Positions 12,094 through 23,924 of a stretch of DNA of 64,000 nucleotides are shown piece after piece; the stretch's first letter is position 1, and each line of letters starts with the position of its first letter. The DNA comes from Aporrectodea caliginosa. Its lineage: Eukaryota; Annelida; Clitellata; Crassiclitellata; Lumbricidae. Under the pieces are notes generated by a model. It had not been told where the DNA came from, ran no database searches, and saw nothing but the letters and a program-made list of their open reading frames with translations. A program made the translations under genes and the position numbers. The stretch spans positions 843,501-907,500 of the forward strand of contig JACEVL010000469.1 in assembly GCA_020284085.1 (NCBI GenBank), read 5' to 3'.

Positions 12094-12983
12094 TCATTTA
12101 AAATCAAAAATTAAAACTTGTCCATCTCTTAATTTCTTCTCAGAGTTCATATCGTTGTTGGCCAGGAACAGTCGCCCATTTGCCTCATCCAGGATAATTC
12201 TCCGTGGAAATCGTAATCCTTGTTTTTCTTCTTGTGAGAGAATTTCTCTCTTCAACTCCAAATCTGAATCCAATAAGAGAACTCGACTGCTCCGTCGATC
12301 AGCCACCATCACGAATACATTTCCATCGACGGACAAATGAAATGGACGGTTCATTTGTCTGCTGGTTGATCCACGTTTTCCACCAAATGACTTTGTAAGT
12401 TTCCCATCTGCATCCACTATACACACTCTATGCATCTCATCACTCTCGTCGCCATGACTGACCATAAAATGACCATTGGTCAGTTTTATAGCATGCAATG
12501 GATGACTAATAGGCCGATTAGTGCCTGAAGACAGATTTATGTCGCGGATCAACCGTCCATTTGGCGAATATTCATTTAATTTATTTTTCCTAATAACGGT
12601 TAAAATGACGTTCGATTCATCTGTAACAGACAGACCGTATCCCCAATCGTACCCTGTGGACCATTTCTTTATTAATTTTCCATTTGGATCAACTCTAAAG
12701 ATTTCACGAGAATGGTCCTCGCATTTGAAATCGAAGATGTAGAGACATTTATTTCTGCTGCAGGATCCTATGTCCACTGGATAAATTAATTCCTTCAAAT
12801 TCCATCGACGACTGAAACTGAATTTCATCGCGTCGTAAACTTCAACTTCTGAACTCTTATCACTCACAACAAATAATTCTTTGTCTAAGATCGTCAAGCC
12901 CCAGATCGCTTTCTGTTTCTCTTCTGCGGCCTTTGTTCTGATGGTCTGAATTAAAACCGGTTCGGATTTGTAGCGAAGTTTGG
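12094..12983 (-). CDS. NHL-repeat 3' exon of the TRIM-CARD-like gene (copy A, full length)
   Basis: This last exon encodes about 295 residues of NHL-type beta-propeller. The acceptor is TGGTTCAG at 12990-12984 and the exon begins with two bases completing a phase-1 codon, then KLRYKSEPVLIQTIRTKAAEE. Repeated blades are visible: PLHAIKLTNGHFMVSHG, RPFHLSVDGNVFVMVADRRSSRVLLLDSDLELKREI, RRIILDEANGRLFLANND. NHL propellers of TRIM proteins bind RNA or protein partners. The TGA stop is at 12096-12094 and AATAAA lies about 60 bp downstream on the minus strand. The most likely upstream exons are coiled coil A (15971-16081) or B and the CARD exon (20716-21066). Confidence 0.85.
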
Positions 12984-15960
12984 CTGAACCAGAAACAAAT
13001 CCATTACATAGTTTAAGACTACATGATTTTTAAAGAATTTTTGAAAACTTGAATGAAACTGCTAGTTTAAAGTCACAATAAATAAGACGATGACGATGAA
13101 AGTGTTGATGATGAGTGTTAGTTAGACTCAGATAAATTGAGATAGACGAAATAGTAGAAACAAAATGAAGTCAAAGAGAGCCGGGCAATAAAAATTACAT
13201 CAACATATACAGCTAGACAGCTGAATTGAGAACTAGGAGTGAGAGTAAATAAGCAGTCTCTAAGTGCATCGAAGTGTTCTGTCACAGACTGTAGGCCTAC
13301 AGAACACCGTTTTAAATGAAAATGGGTCACAGAAGACTGCGCATGCATACAGATTCGAGAACTTAGATTCTAGATTAGACGAGGAATTATGGCTGAGTTT
13401 GTAAGAACAAAGATTTTCATATTTTTCAATGTTGACAATTGTATTATTTGCAGTTTAAATTATAAATTGCTAACTAGGCTATTGTAAATTATTGAAGCTT
13501 TGACAAAATATTACACGTTGCCATACAACTAGTTTGGTAGATACAGAGGCAGATGAAGCAATCCTCGGCTATAGAGACCAATGAAGACAAGAAAGACCAG
13601 TGCCGGTGTCACGAAATAGAGTATCCCTCCCTAAAAATTGCATCCCCTTTGCGAATTTAAGTATCCAGCCGGACGAATCTCAACGGGAGGGACTATAATT
13701 CCCCTCGTGCTGAAGTATCCCCCATGAGTCGTACGAAATCATCCCCCATTTAAAACGTATCCCTCTGCAACTTAATTACAAACTGTGCAATTTAAGTCAG
13801 TTTAGAACTATGTCAGTCGTGGCCATGGGCAAAGCCATATGCTACTTATTGTTGGCATATGTGAGCAAAGAATCCATTGAAGTCAATGAGCCTCTCATTA
13901 CTGTCTCTCTCTACTGCGTAGGCCTACTCTAGACACTTATAGACAAGTTGTGACATTGTCAAAATTTTATACGATTCGCAGACTTGCGTAATGTGCGTCG
14001 TCCTCAATGCAATTAAGACACAGTGTCATGAAAAGGGATAAAGGTGCTAATTGGGTGACGGTGGCTCGCATTTGACATCGGTCTTTTCGTGTATAATACA
14101 TGTAGGTACACCAGCAAAGCCATTGAAGCCATTGAATTCAAGGGCTCTTGTGTTCTATGTGGTGTTGTAATCTCACTCAAATTAGACAATGTCTCTGTGC
14201 AATTAGTCTATTTTCATTTAACTGACAAACCTACAATTAATTGCACAGTTTTCGTTCGTTGTGTCAGCTTGTTAGTGTCGTTAAGGCATAGACTTAAGAC
14301 TTGTTATTGTCATTTAGATCCAGAATTAAGACTTGTTAATGTCATTTAGGTCTAAAGTTAAGATTTGCTAATGGCGTTTAGATCTTGTTAATGTCGTTCA
14401 CTTCTACGCTTCGTATCAGTCGTTTCGTATCTATAGGTACATCAGCAAAGCCGTCGAAGCCAATTGAGGCAACATTAAACTTCGAGAGCTCTTGTGTTCT
14501 GTGTGGTTTTGTAATCTCACACAAATTGAACAATGCCTCAAATTAACTGTGAAGTTAGTCGTCAAGTTGCCTTTCCTCCCAAATTCCTCTCAAGAGAAGG
14601 AAAGAAAGCCACTCCCGTGTGGTTATTCTTCCTAATGTAACTTCGATCTGATTTGCTCTGAACATTAACTTATCATTAGGCCTACGTATTGAAGATCACC
14701 ATAACTTTATTTCACGTATTCTTTATAAGCACGTGTACTAACCTACTTGATCTTTGCTCTGTGACTGTCTCTAGAACGCCTTGAACAATACTGTATGTTT
14801 AAGAATGCGTCTGTGTCAACTTAATTTCCACAGATAAACGAATTTGATTGATTGATTGATTGATTGCTTAGAACACCGAGAACACTTAAAGTCACTTGCT
14901 TTACCTATTTATGTTTTTGGATTTTGATTAAGGCATAGATTTATAAACTGTAGGCCTTCACATTAAAAAATATAATAGGCCTACCTTATGCCTGTGAATT
15001 TTTATCTCCCGGGGGATGATTTCACACGATGGGGATATAAATGGTTTATGCTCCAGACACTCTATACCGGTATATAGGCTTCCATCCGGGGATAAATTTA
15101 TTCATCCCTCTGATAGCTTTAGGACGGATAGAATAGCACGGGACACCGGCTTTAGGGATAGGCGATATAGACGTCTGCCTAGAGCGGCACTTTTCAAGCG
15201 GTCGCAAATTCCGACAAAATACATGAAAGTCACTTCCGTCGAAAATATGTCATTTATGAGAAAGGGGCGGCATTTTTGTCCTCGCCCATAGCATGAAATT
15301 GTCAAAGACTGTCAAATGGCCGCCACTGTCATTTGATTTAAAATAGGTCAACGACTACTGTTCTTGCAGTCGGCCCTTGGGAATTCCCCGAAAATGGTGT
15401 AAGCTCAAACTAAGGCAAAGCCACCTCTAACGTTTTGAAGAGATAGAAACTAGTTCATACTTCATAGAATTACTTCCAAAAACAATTTTCCCGCCAGAAG
15501 TCTAAGAGAACCAATTAGCTGTCTAAATTGACATTCTACAATCTACCTGTCTTCGAATCTGCTCTGGCACAATGAAATTCACTCCAATCCATTCCTTCCG
15601 ACCACCAAGAATGAGGTGAGATGCCTCTTTCCTTAAGAACGCATCGCCTGCAGCTACAATAGGCCTACGCCTTTAAGCTGCAAAGGTCCCGAAATATTCC
15701 AGCTGAATGAATCATCGCAGATTAATGGGAAATTCACTGTGGAAATTTCAAAAAACTTACTTCATTTGAATGTCGTCATTGTTTACCCTCAAGACACCAG
15801 GATCAACAACTCTGAGTACATTGTTAACTCTCATCATCGAATGAAACTTCATTTTTGCTTCTATTTGTGAACGGGAGACCACCAGAGTTGACTGTTCCAG
15901 TTATGTGAGCATTTCGCTTATAGATATACTAGTTCTGTGTATATACATGCATATATACAT
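12984..15960. other. Intron of the TRIM-CARD-like gene (unit 1)
   Basis: No domain-bearing frame is seen. It holds a short (TTGA)n tract at about 14850-14868 that looks like a LINE 3' tail, and several TAGGCCTA words. The equivalent stretch in unit 2 is 16990-20022. Confidence 0.6.
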
Positions 15961-15970
15961 ACATGCATAC

Positions 15971-16081
15971 CTTCAGTCTTCAGTTGATGTACTTGTTGTA
16001 CTAGGTTTGTCTTTTCGTTGGAAAGTTGTGTGTTGGTAGAGCGACATCGCTTCAATTCATTCTCTAGCTCTTGAATTTTTG
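15971..16081 (-). CDS. Coiled-coil exon, copy A
   Basis: This 111-nt exon has acceptor TTGACAG, donor GGTATGC, and phase 1 on both sides. It encodes 36 complete codons, KIQELENELKRCRSTNTQLS and onward to HQLKTE, with leucine/glutamine heptads typical of a short coiled coil. It lies upstream of NHL exon A and is a near-copy of 20023-20133. In the TRIM gene at 52-58 kb the corresponding position holds a longer coiled-coil exon. Confidence 0.75.
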
Positions 16082-16160
16082 CTGTCAATAGAAAAAAAAT
16101 AATATTCTACTAAATATATCACAATCCATTGCTGAAGAGTGAACAGGAAGCCAATGCAAC

Positions 16161-16354
16161 GATTTAAGTGCAGAACAGATATTCAGGGTTATCTGCTTTG
16201 TGTGGCATTTAGGGGTTTAAAACTCTGACTGCCACCTTCCACGAATGCACCTATTTCAAAGGCAGAAAAAAACAGCTGCATATATATGAACAGTTACTAC
16301 AAGATAATCTGCCAAACGAAATGTAAATTTTTGCACCATCCGACCGAAAATCAT
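16161..16354 (-). mobile_element. Truncated LINE RT fragment at the duplication join
   Basis: This is the duplicate of the LINE sequence at 20210-20393 and ends exactly at the tandem-duplication breakpoint. Its first 99 bases are read as the tail of NHL exon B. Confidence 0.7.
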
Positions 16355-16989
16355 GTTCATTTGTCTGCTGGTTGATCCTCGTTTTCCACCAAATGACTTC
16401 TTCAGTTTCCCATCTGCATCCACTATGCACACTCTATGCATATCATCACTCTCATCGCCATGACTGACCACAAAATGACCATTGGTCAGTTTTATAGCAT
16501 GCAATGGATGACTAATAGGCCTATTAGTGCCTGAAGACAGATTTATGCCGCGGATCAACCGTCCATTTGGCGAATATTCATTCAATTTATTTTTCCTAAT
16601 AACGGTTAAAATGACGTTTGATTCATCTGTAACAGACAGACCGTATCCCCAATCGAACCCTGTGGACCATTTCTTTATTAATTTTCCATTTGGATCAACT
16701 CTAAAGATTTCCTTCGACTGACCATTGCCTTTGTAATCGAAGATGTAGAGACACTTATTTCTGTTGCAGGATCCTATATCCACTGGATAAATTAATTCCT
16801 TCAAATTCCATCGACGACTGAAACTGAATTTCATGGAATCGTAAACTTCAACTTCTGAACTTTTATCACTCACAACAAATAATTCTTTGTCTAAGATCGT
16901 CAAGCCCCAGATCGCTTTCTGTTTCTCTTCTGCGGCCTTTGTTCTGATGGTCTGAATTAAGACTGGATCGGATTTGTTGCGAAGTTTGG
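16256..16989 (-). CDS. NHL-repeat 3' exon, copy B (truncated, LINE-derived tail)
   Basis: The exon opens with the same acceptor and phase as copy A and is nearly identical to it down to 16355. There the tandem-duplication breakpoint removes the last 90 or so codons of the propeller. The frame continues through 99 bases of LINE sequence, adding a novel hydrophobic tail (MIFGRMVQKFTFRLADYLVV, then to FFCL) and a stop at 16256. The propeller would lack its last two blades. It could be an alternative 3' exon of the gene or a dead copy; the reading frame shows no other damage. Confidence 0.75.
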
Positions 16990-19900
16990 CTGAACCAGAA
17001 ACAAATCCATTACATAGTTTAAGACTACATGATTTTTAAAGAATTTTTGAAAACTTGAATGAAACTGCTAGTTTAAAGTCACAATAAATAGGACGATGAC
17101 GACGAACGTGTTGATGATGAGTGTTAGTTAGACTCAGATTAATTGAGATAGACGAAATAGTAGAAACAAAATGAAGTCAGAGAAAGCCGGGCAATACAAA
17201 TTACATCAACAGATACAGCTAGACAGCTGACTTGAGAACTAGGAGTGAGAGTAAAAAAAAGCAGTCTCAAAGTGCATCGAAGTGTTCTGTCACAGTAGGC
17301 CTATAGAAAACCGTTTTAATTGAAAATGGGTCTTCACCTTCACAGAAGACTGCATGCATACATATTCGAAAATTTAAATTCTAGATTAGACAAGGAATTG
17401 TGGCTGAGTTTGTAAGAACAAAGATTTTCATATTTTTCAATGTTGACAATTGTATTATTTGCAGTTTAAATTATAAGTTGCTAACTAGGCTATTGTACAT
17501 TATTGAAGCTTTGATAAAATATTACACGCTGCCAAACAACTATAGTTTGGGAGAGACAGAGGCAGATGGAGCAATCCTCGGAACAATGAAGACAAGAAAA
17601 ACCAGTGCCGTGTCGCGAAATAGAGTATCCCTCTCTAAAAAATTACATCCCCTTTGCGAATTGAAGTATCCAGCCGGATGAATCTCAATGGGAGGGACTA
17701 TTCCCCCCATGCCGAAGTATCCCCCGTGAGTCGTACGAAATCATCCCCCATTTAAAACGTATCACCCTGCAACTTAATTACAAATTGTGCAGTTTAAGTC
17801 AATTTAGAACTATGTCAGTCGTGGCCATGGGTAACGTCATATGCTACTTATTGTTGGCATAATATTATGTGAGCAAAGAATCCATTGAAGTCAATGAGCC
17901 TCTCAGTACTGTCTCTCTCTCTCTCTCTCTCTACTGCGTAGGCCTACTCTACACTCTTAGGCAAGCTGTGACATTGTCCAAATTTTATCCGATTCGCAGA
18001 CTTGCTAAATGTGCGTCGTCCTCAATGCAATTAAGACAGTAAAGACACAGTGTTATGAAAAGGGACAAAGGTGCTAATTGGGTGACGGTGGCTCGCATTT
18101 GACATCGGTCGTTTCGTGTATATAGGTACACCAGCAAAGCCATTAAAGCCATTGAATTTTGAGGCAGCGAGTCAAATTCAAGGGCTCTTGTGTTCTATGC
18201 GGTGTTGTAATCTCACGCAAATTAAACAATGCCTCTGTGCAATTAGTCTATTTTTCATTTAGCTGATAAACCTATCATTAATTACACAGTTTTTGTTCTT
18301 TCTGTCAGCTTGTTAGTGTGGTTAATTAAGACTCTTGTTATTGTCATTTAGGTCTGAAGTTAAGATTTGCTAATGGCGTTTAGATCTTAACTTAAGTCTT
18401 GTTAATGTCGTTCACTTCTACGCTTCGTTTCGTATCTATAGGTACATATCAGCAAAGCTGTCGAAGCCAATTGAGGCAACAGCGAACTTCGAGAGCTCTT
18501 GTGTTCTGTGGGGTTTGTAATCTCACGCAAATTGAACAATGCCTCAAATTAACTGTGAAGTTAGTCGTCAAGTTGCCTTTCCTCCCAAATTCCTCTCAAG
18601 AGAAGGGAAAGCAAGCCACTCCCCCGTGTGGATATTCTTCCTATAATGTAATTTCGGTCTGATTTGCTCTGAACATTAACTTCTCATTAGGCCTACCTAT
18701 TAAAGATCACCATAACTTTATTTCACGTATTCTTTATAAGCACGTCTACTAACCTACTTGATCTTTGCTCTGTGACTGTCTCTAGAACGCCTTGAACAAT
18801 AGTGTCTGTTTAAGAATGCGTCTGTGTCAGCTTAATTTCCACAGATAAACGAATTTGATTGATTGATTGATTGATTGCTTAGAACACCGAGAACACTTAA
18901 AGTCACTTGCTTTACCTATTTCTGTTTTTGGATTTTGATTAAGGCATAGATTTATAAACTATAGGCCTACACATTCAAAAAATAATACCTTATGCCTGTG
19001 AATTTTTATCTCCCGGGGGATGATTTCACACGATGGGGATATAAATGGTTTATCCTCCAGATACTCTATACCGGTATATAGGCTACCATCCGGGGATAAA
19101 TTTATTCATCCCTCTGATAGCTTTAGGACGGATAGAAAATCATAGAATAGCACGGGACACCGGCTTTAAGTATAGGCGATATAGACGGCTGCCTAGAGCG
19201 GCACCTTTCAAGGGGCGGAAAATTCTGACAAACTACATGATGGTCACTTCCGTCGAAAAGATGTCATTTATGAGTAAGGGGCGGCATTTTTGTCTACGCC
19301 CATGGCATAAAATTTTCAAGACTGTCAAAGGCCGCCACTGAAAAGACCATTAGACTCTAATTTAAGGATTATCATCCAATACTCATTAACACAGACTGTT
19401 ACACAGTTGACTTCAGCGTCACATTTTATATTATCTATAAATAACACGTCATATCATAATCGACTTAAAATGCTCTTTTCAGAACACACATATTTTTTAT
19501 GTTATTGCATAACTTAATGAATTATTTTTAATATAGAAAAAAATCGTATCAATGAAAAGATTTGCGGCTGGAGGTAAACAAGTCAAAGAAAGAAAGAGCC
19601 AATTAAGTCAGTATGGCACGAGGAAAGTAAATGAAGACAGACTCACAGAAAGGCGAGAGAAGACTTAAAGAACGGGCGATTGAAGGAATAGGAGCGCGAC
19701 CACAGATGGTGGGAGAGTGACCAAGAATTCGGCGATCGGCCCACAAGAGACGTTGACTTGAATCAATCATCGCAGATTAATGGGACATTCACAGTGGAAA
19801 TTTCAATAAACTTACTTCATTCGAGTGTCGTCATTCTTTACCCTCAGGATACAGGATCAACAACTCTGAGTACATTGTTAACTCTCATCATCGAATGAAA

Positions 19901-20022
19901 CTTCATTTTTGCTTCTATTTGTGAACGGGAGACCACCAGAGTTGACTGTTCCAGTTATGTGAGCATTTCGCTTATAGATACTATTTCTGTGTATATACAT
20001 GCATAAATACATACATGCATAC

Positions 20023-20133
20023 CTTCAGTCTCCAGTTGATGTAGTTGTTGTACTAGGTGTTTCTTTTCGTTGGAAAGGTGTGTGTTGGCACAGCGACATC
20101 GCTTCAATTCATTCTCTAGCTCTTGAATTTTTG
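20023..20133 (-). CDS. Coiled-coil exon, copy B
   Basis: The exon is 111 nt with acceptor TTAACAG and donor GGTATGC, phase 1 at both ends. It encodes KIQELENELKRCRCANTHLS and onward to HQLETE. It is the nearest exon downstream of the CARD exon, and joining them keeps the frame. Both this and copy A could serve the same gene. Confidence 0.75.
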
Positions 20134-20235
20134 CTGTTAATAAAAAAATAATATTCTACTAAATATATCACAATCCATTGCTGAACAGGAAGCAAATGCA
20201 ACGATTTAAGTGCAGAACCGATATTCAGGCTAATC

Positions 20236-20500
20236 TGCATTGTGTTGCATTTAGGGGTTTAAAACTCTGACTGCCACCATCCATGAATGCACCTCCTCAA
20301 AGGCTGAAGAAAACAGCTGCATAGATAAACAGCTACTACAACATAAGCTGCCAAACGAAATGTAAATTTGCGTACCATCCGACTGAAAATCATATCCTAA
20401 TCCTAGTGGTCCGATGTACATTGTGGACAAAAGAGAGCCAACTACCGAAACCTGTGGGACGCACACGCTATAAAAAAAGTTTGGACGAACGATTGCCATG
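20236..20500 (-). mobile_element. LINE reverse-transcriptase fragment (CR1-like)
   Basis: The minus strand reads CVPQVSVVGSLLSTMYIGPLG, then YDFQSDGTQIYISF and EEVHSWMVAVRVLNP. These are decayed forms of the RT signature VPQGSVLGPLLF-LY and the DD-TQLY-F block, with the active-site aspartates lost. It lies in the intron between the CARD and coiled-coil exons and provided the duplication breakpoint. Confidence 0.65.
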
Positions 20501-20715
20501 TAGGCCTAAGTATGACCAGTGACTGAGTGCGCGGACAGTTCTGGAATCTTCTAAAGGCGTCATAAAGACCTAACAATGTATAGGCTACCATAAGATACGA
20601 TGGTTGAATCAGTGACATAATGCACGTGAATCCGTCACATAGTCTTTCCAAGTTGTCAAGACCATTTTCAAGCGTTAGTCATTATTTTTTGTATTAATAT
20701 GTAAACAATATTGAC

Positions 20716-21066
20716 CTTGAAAGAGCATTTGACTGTTAGGCTGTTCACCGAGATCACATTCTAGTTCTTGGTTATCGATGAATTCCAGTAAGTAGTGATT
20801 TTCATCACTTAAGGCTTGTCTTACAACAAGAAATGCTCTAGGATGTTGAGTGAAGAATAGAAAGTCCAGAAGAGCTCGACATCTTTTCTGTGATGTGCTA
20901 TTCTCAGAGCGAATCTCCTTCGATTTTTCCAGAGTGATCACGCTTTCTTGCACCAACCAATCACACAGTCGATCCGGTTCAACATCGGCCACAAACTTTG
21001 CATAGTTGTTCAATATCCGATGCTTTAACTCATCGTTAGTTAAAGAACCTACAAGACATGGAATCC
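20716..21066 (-). CDS. CARD (caspase-recruitment domain) exon
   Basis: The frame encodes a six-helix death-fold of the CARD type: LKHRILNNYAKFVADV (helix 1), EPDRLCDWLVQESVI (2), TLEKSKEIRSEN (3), SQKRCRALLDFLFFTQ (4), HPRAFLVVRQALSDE (5), YLLEFIDN (6). CARDs make homotypic contacts in immune and apoptotic signalling. The frame has no ATG; an acceptor CACTACAG precedes 21066 and a weak donor G|GTCAAT follows 20716. Both ends are phase 1, so this is a symmetric internal exon. It joins in frame to the coiled-coil exon at 20133 and, upstream, to the RING/B-box exon ending at 33518. The domain call is strong; the gene model is inferred. Confidence 0.78.
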
Positions 21067-21483
21067 CTGTAGTGAACACTCGTTTTAGCGGTTCTTATCA
21101 TGTGAATGCAATGAGAATGTAGGCCCTAAATCTCCGAAGTTATTCAACGCCACCAAGCGCCTGCGTCAGATTGACCAGCATAGGGCCTATACACCGGCGC
21201 TGTATCAAAGAACGAGCTGCGTTGATATTTTGTTCAGTTACAGTGCTCAATCAGAATTTGGGAGTAAGCCGGGAACACAACATGGTGCCAGCGTGTCATC
21301 AATATGATGACAACGGTTGAAGCAAGATTAAGCAGCAGCAGTAAAACATGCGAGCCGTTATCAGATCAATACCTACCCATCAGATCAATGACAATCATTG
21401 AGTCAGTCGCTCACACACAAATATCCACCAATGAAAAATCAGAGTGCATCAATATAAATTAAAGTCTGGTATGAAAACTTACT

Positions 21484-21554
21484 CGAAACTGCCATTGGTT
21501 TTCACTCGGATCGTGGCTGTGCTCAAGTAGCCTATCGATCACGTGTTGTTTTCC
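21484..21554 (-). CDS. Possible 71-nt exon upstream of the CARD exon
   Basis: It has a good acceptor (TTTATTTTATACAG) and a good donor (CGAGTAAGT). One frame is open and reads KQHVIDRLLEHSHDPSENQW. It enters in phase 1, which fits the RING exon, but leaves in phase 0, which does not fit either usable CARD acceptor. It may be a false exon, or part of another transcript. Confidence 0.3.
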
Positions 21555-21572
21555 TGTATAAAATAAATTGTT

Positions 21573-22563
21573 AGGTCACTGTGCCGAATAAGGCCCGGGG
21601 TGGCAATAAGGCCCACGCACTAAAAATTCAAATATCTCAGAATCTATTCACCAGATGGCGCCATAATTGTATATTGTTGACGGGCCTTCATCTGTCAATT
21701 ACTGTAGTTGATCACGGGTTTTCTTTTCGGCGACATCTTTGAATTTAAAATATGGCAAGATTTTTGCGATAATTTATTTTGCAATTTTCTTATTTTCGGT
21801 TGTGTTAATATCGTAATTAATCCTCAGTCTGCGTATTGCATGCATGTTGCTATGATAATATATCTAAACAGCGGATATTGGCAAGACTATGTGGACTGAA
21901 AAACTTAATTATGCACTTTAGAATTACCCGGATATTGGTCGAAGTGTTCATGGCGTGCTGGTGAGGGTAACAAGGCCCACCTTTCTGCAGGTAATAAGGC
22001 CCTATGCATTGTGTGCAGACAGTATGCACAGTTGAGCATGACGAAATATGGACAGTGCGGACAGTGGTTACATGATGAATGTATAGGTTTAGATTCAGCA
22101 TAGTAGAAGCAGAAACATTCGTTTTCCCATATTGTGACGAATAATAAAATAATAACTTATTACATGCGGTGCTCGGTAATAAGGCCCACATGCCTGAATT
22201 ATAATGACTACACATTTTCATCACATTTACTTTATTCCGGACGGCGTATAATCAATCAATAGCTGTCCATCTCATAAGATACAAGTGTCAATTTTTTGTT
22301 TGACACTATAAAGTGGACATTTAAACGACGACAAAAGACACTTTTTAAGTTGGGCCTTATTACATGCGGTGCTCGGTAATAAGGCCCACATGATGCCTTC
22401 TACAAAAAAATTATTTCTTACAATGTGGAATTTTATTTCATGAAAATAATTAATCCACTATGTAACTACTTATACACTCATCATATGACTATTTTGCATA
22501 GTTACTGTTCCATACCAGTAGCCGTTTTTAGGCAAAGTTTTAGGTCATTCGGCACAGTGACCT
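21573..22563. mobile_element. TIR element rich in AATAAGGCCCA motifs (~990 bp)
   Basis: Ends AGGTCACTGTGCCGAAT and ATTCGGCACAGTGACCT are perfect inverted repeats. The interior carries at least six AATAAGGCCC or GTAAnAAGGCCC motifs, including a repeated CATGCGGTGCTCGGTAATAA block at about 22155 and 22362. I see no transposase and no clear target duplication, so its superfamily is open. Confidence 0.65.
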
Positions 22564-22764
22564 TTATTGTATTGTATTCAAATTTCAGAGGCGGTCCCCG
22601 TGCACAAGGCCACGAGAAGAAAAAAATTGGGTTTGAGACAAGCAAAGAAGGAGGAGGAGGTTACCGGCTAGAATTTGAGAGTGAGTAGATGGAGACATCG
22701 CATTCCAAAGAGAGGGACCACTTAATTGAGCTTATGGACCGGAACGGTGCCCTAGCTGTTCTAG

Positions 22765-23154
22765 CTGGGACTATTATTACTGACGGGATTCGAAATGGAT
22801 GAAAATTGGGTCATCGCCCTAGATTATGTCTGGACTCTGATTTTACATCCGGGACCTTTGCAGGTCAGATCAGTTTTAGGAGGACGATTGTCGTAACGAA
22901 ACGAAAGCGACTTACTTCAATAAAATAATTTGCAACGTATGTATCTTGTAAATTATAAAAACAACGATGAGAATGATTCATTTGGCTTTGTTTGCGTTTG
23001 CTCCGTCGAGAGTATATATCCTGCTGAGTTCCCGGATGACAGTGTAATCTAAAAATAGATGGTCACATACATCGCCCGCGATCTTTCAGAAAAGACGATC
23101 TCTGATTGGCTGACATATTGCCGCTTCGTATCCCGTCAGTAATAATAGTCCCAG
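22765..23154. mobile_element. 390-bp MITE with 7-bp target duplication
   Basis: Inverted ends begin CTGGGACTATTATTACTGAC, with only one mismatch over about 27 bp. The direct repeat GTTCTAG flanks it (22758-22764 and 23155-23161). There is no coding content. Confidence 0.8.
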
Positions 23155-23401
23155 GTTCTAGTGTGAGAAACTATTAAATCAAGCCTGTTGATGATCGGAG
23201 TAGACGATGCGAGGAGGCTGAAAGAGGCTGGAGTAGCCTATGCTAGTTATATGCTAGCTTTTTTCATTTATCTTGACGAAATAAACTCTGGTATGAGATA
23301 TTGTGGTAGTAAAACGTTCGGCTATCAGCAGCTAAAAGGGATTTTTCTACCGTTGAGACTTTGAGTGCGCTTTGCTGCTTGTGCTTTCTTGTAACTTACA
23401 A

Positions 23402-23590
23402 CGTTTCCCATCACTTTCTTGGTTTTTTAAAATAAGAATCTTTGGAAGTTTATCGGCATTACCTTCATTCTGTGTAAAGATAACATTTACTTTGTGTTGC
23501 GTAACGACGTTTCCCATCACTTTCTTGGTTTTTTAAAATAAGAATCTTTGGAAGTTTATCGGCATTACCTCCATTCTGTGTAAAGATAAA
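23402..23590 (+). repeat. ~108-bp tandem duplication
   Basis: The block GTTTCCCATCACTTTCTTGG to the CTGTGTAAAGATAA motif is present twice (from 23402 and from 23509). The second copy is split by the SINE that follows; the first keeps the uninterrupted site. Confidence 0.85.
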
Positions 23591-23592
23591 AA

Positions 23593-23920
23593 GATCCTGA
23601 GTGGCCGAGTGGGTTGGTAGCCCGCTCGTCACGTCGGCGCCCCGGGTTGTCCCGGTCGGTCGGTTTATCAGAGATTAATTTCTCGGATCTTTGCCTGCGG
23701 GTGGCTCGGTCGCAATAAACGTGGTCAACTGGGGCGCGGTGGTTTGGTGGTATGTTCGGTGCCCCTCCGAATCCACCTCAAAGTCCTAGGGACCCTGGGC
23801 AAGTCCTTCACTCGCAATTGCTCATGCGCTCGGCGTGAAACTCCGATTAGTCGGGAGCGCCTCTGAGTGGGAAATCTGGTAGGGGCGCTATAACAAGTGT
23901 TCAAATACAATACAATACAA
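23593..23920 (+). mobile_element. Dimeric tRNA-derived SINE, copy 1
   Basis: It has two successive tRNA-like heads. The first has A box TGGCCGAGTGG and a damaged B box; the second has TGGTTTGGTGG with a damaged B box. Then come a GGGAGCGCCTCTGAGT...GGGGCGCTATA 3' segment and a (ATACA)n tail. The 3' segment matches the 3' ends of CR1-like LINEs in the window. Confidence 0.8.
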
Positions 23921-23924
23921 TTTA

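Larger units (their letters stand above)
12349..20393. repeat. 4.0-kb tandem duplication (two units)
   Basis: Unit 1 (12349-16354) and unit 2 (16355-20393) are colinear and highly similar along their length. They contain NHL exon sequence, the AC-rich intron, the TTGA-tailed repeat and the coiled-coil exon. The left breakpoint is inside the NHL exon and the right one is inside a LINE reverse-transcriptase fragment. At the join, GAAAATCAT (LINE) runs straight into GTTCATTTGTCT (NHL). Differences between units are scattered substitutions and small indels, including a CT-repeat expansion near 17910. Confidence 0.9.
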
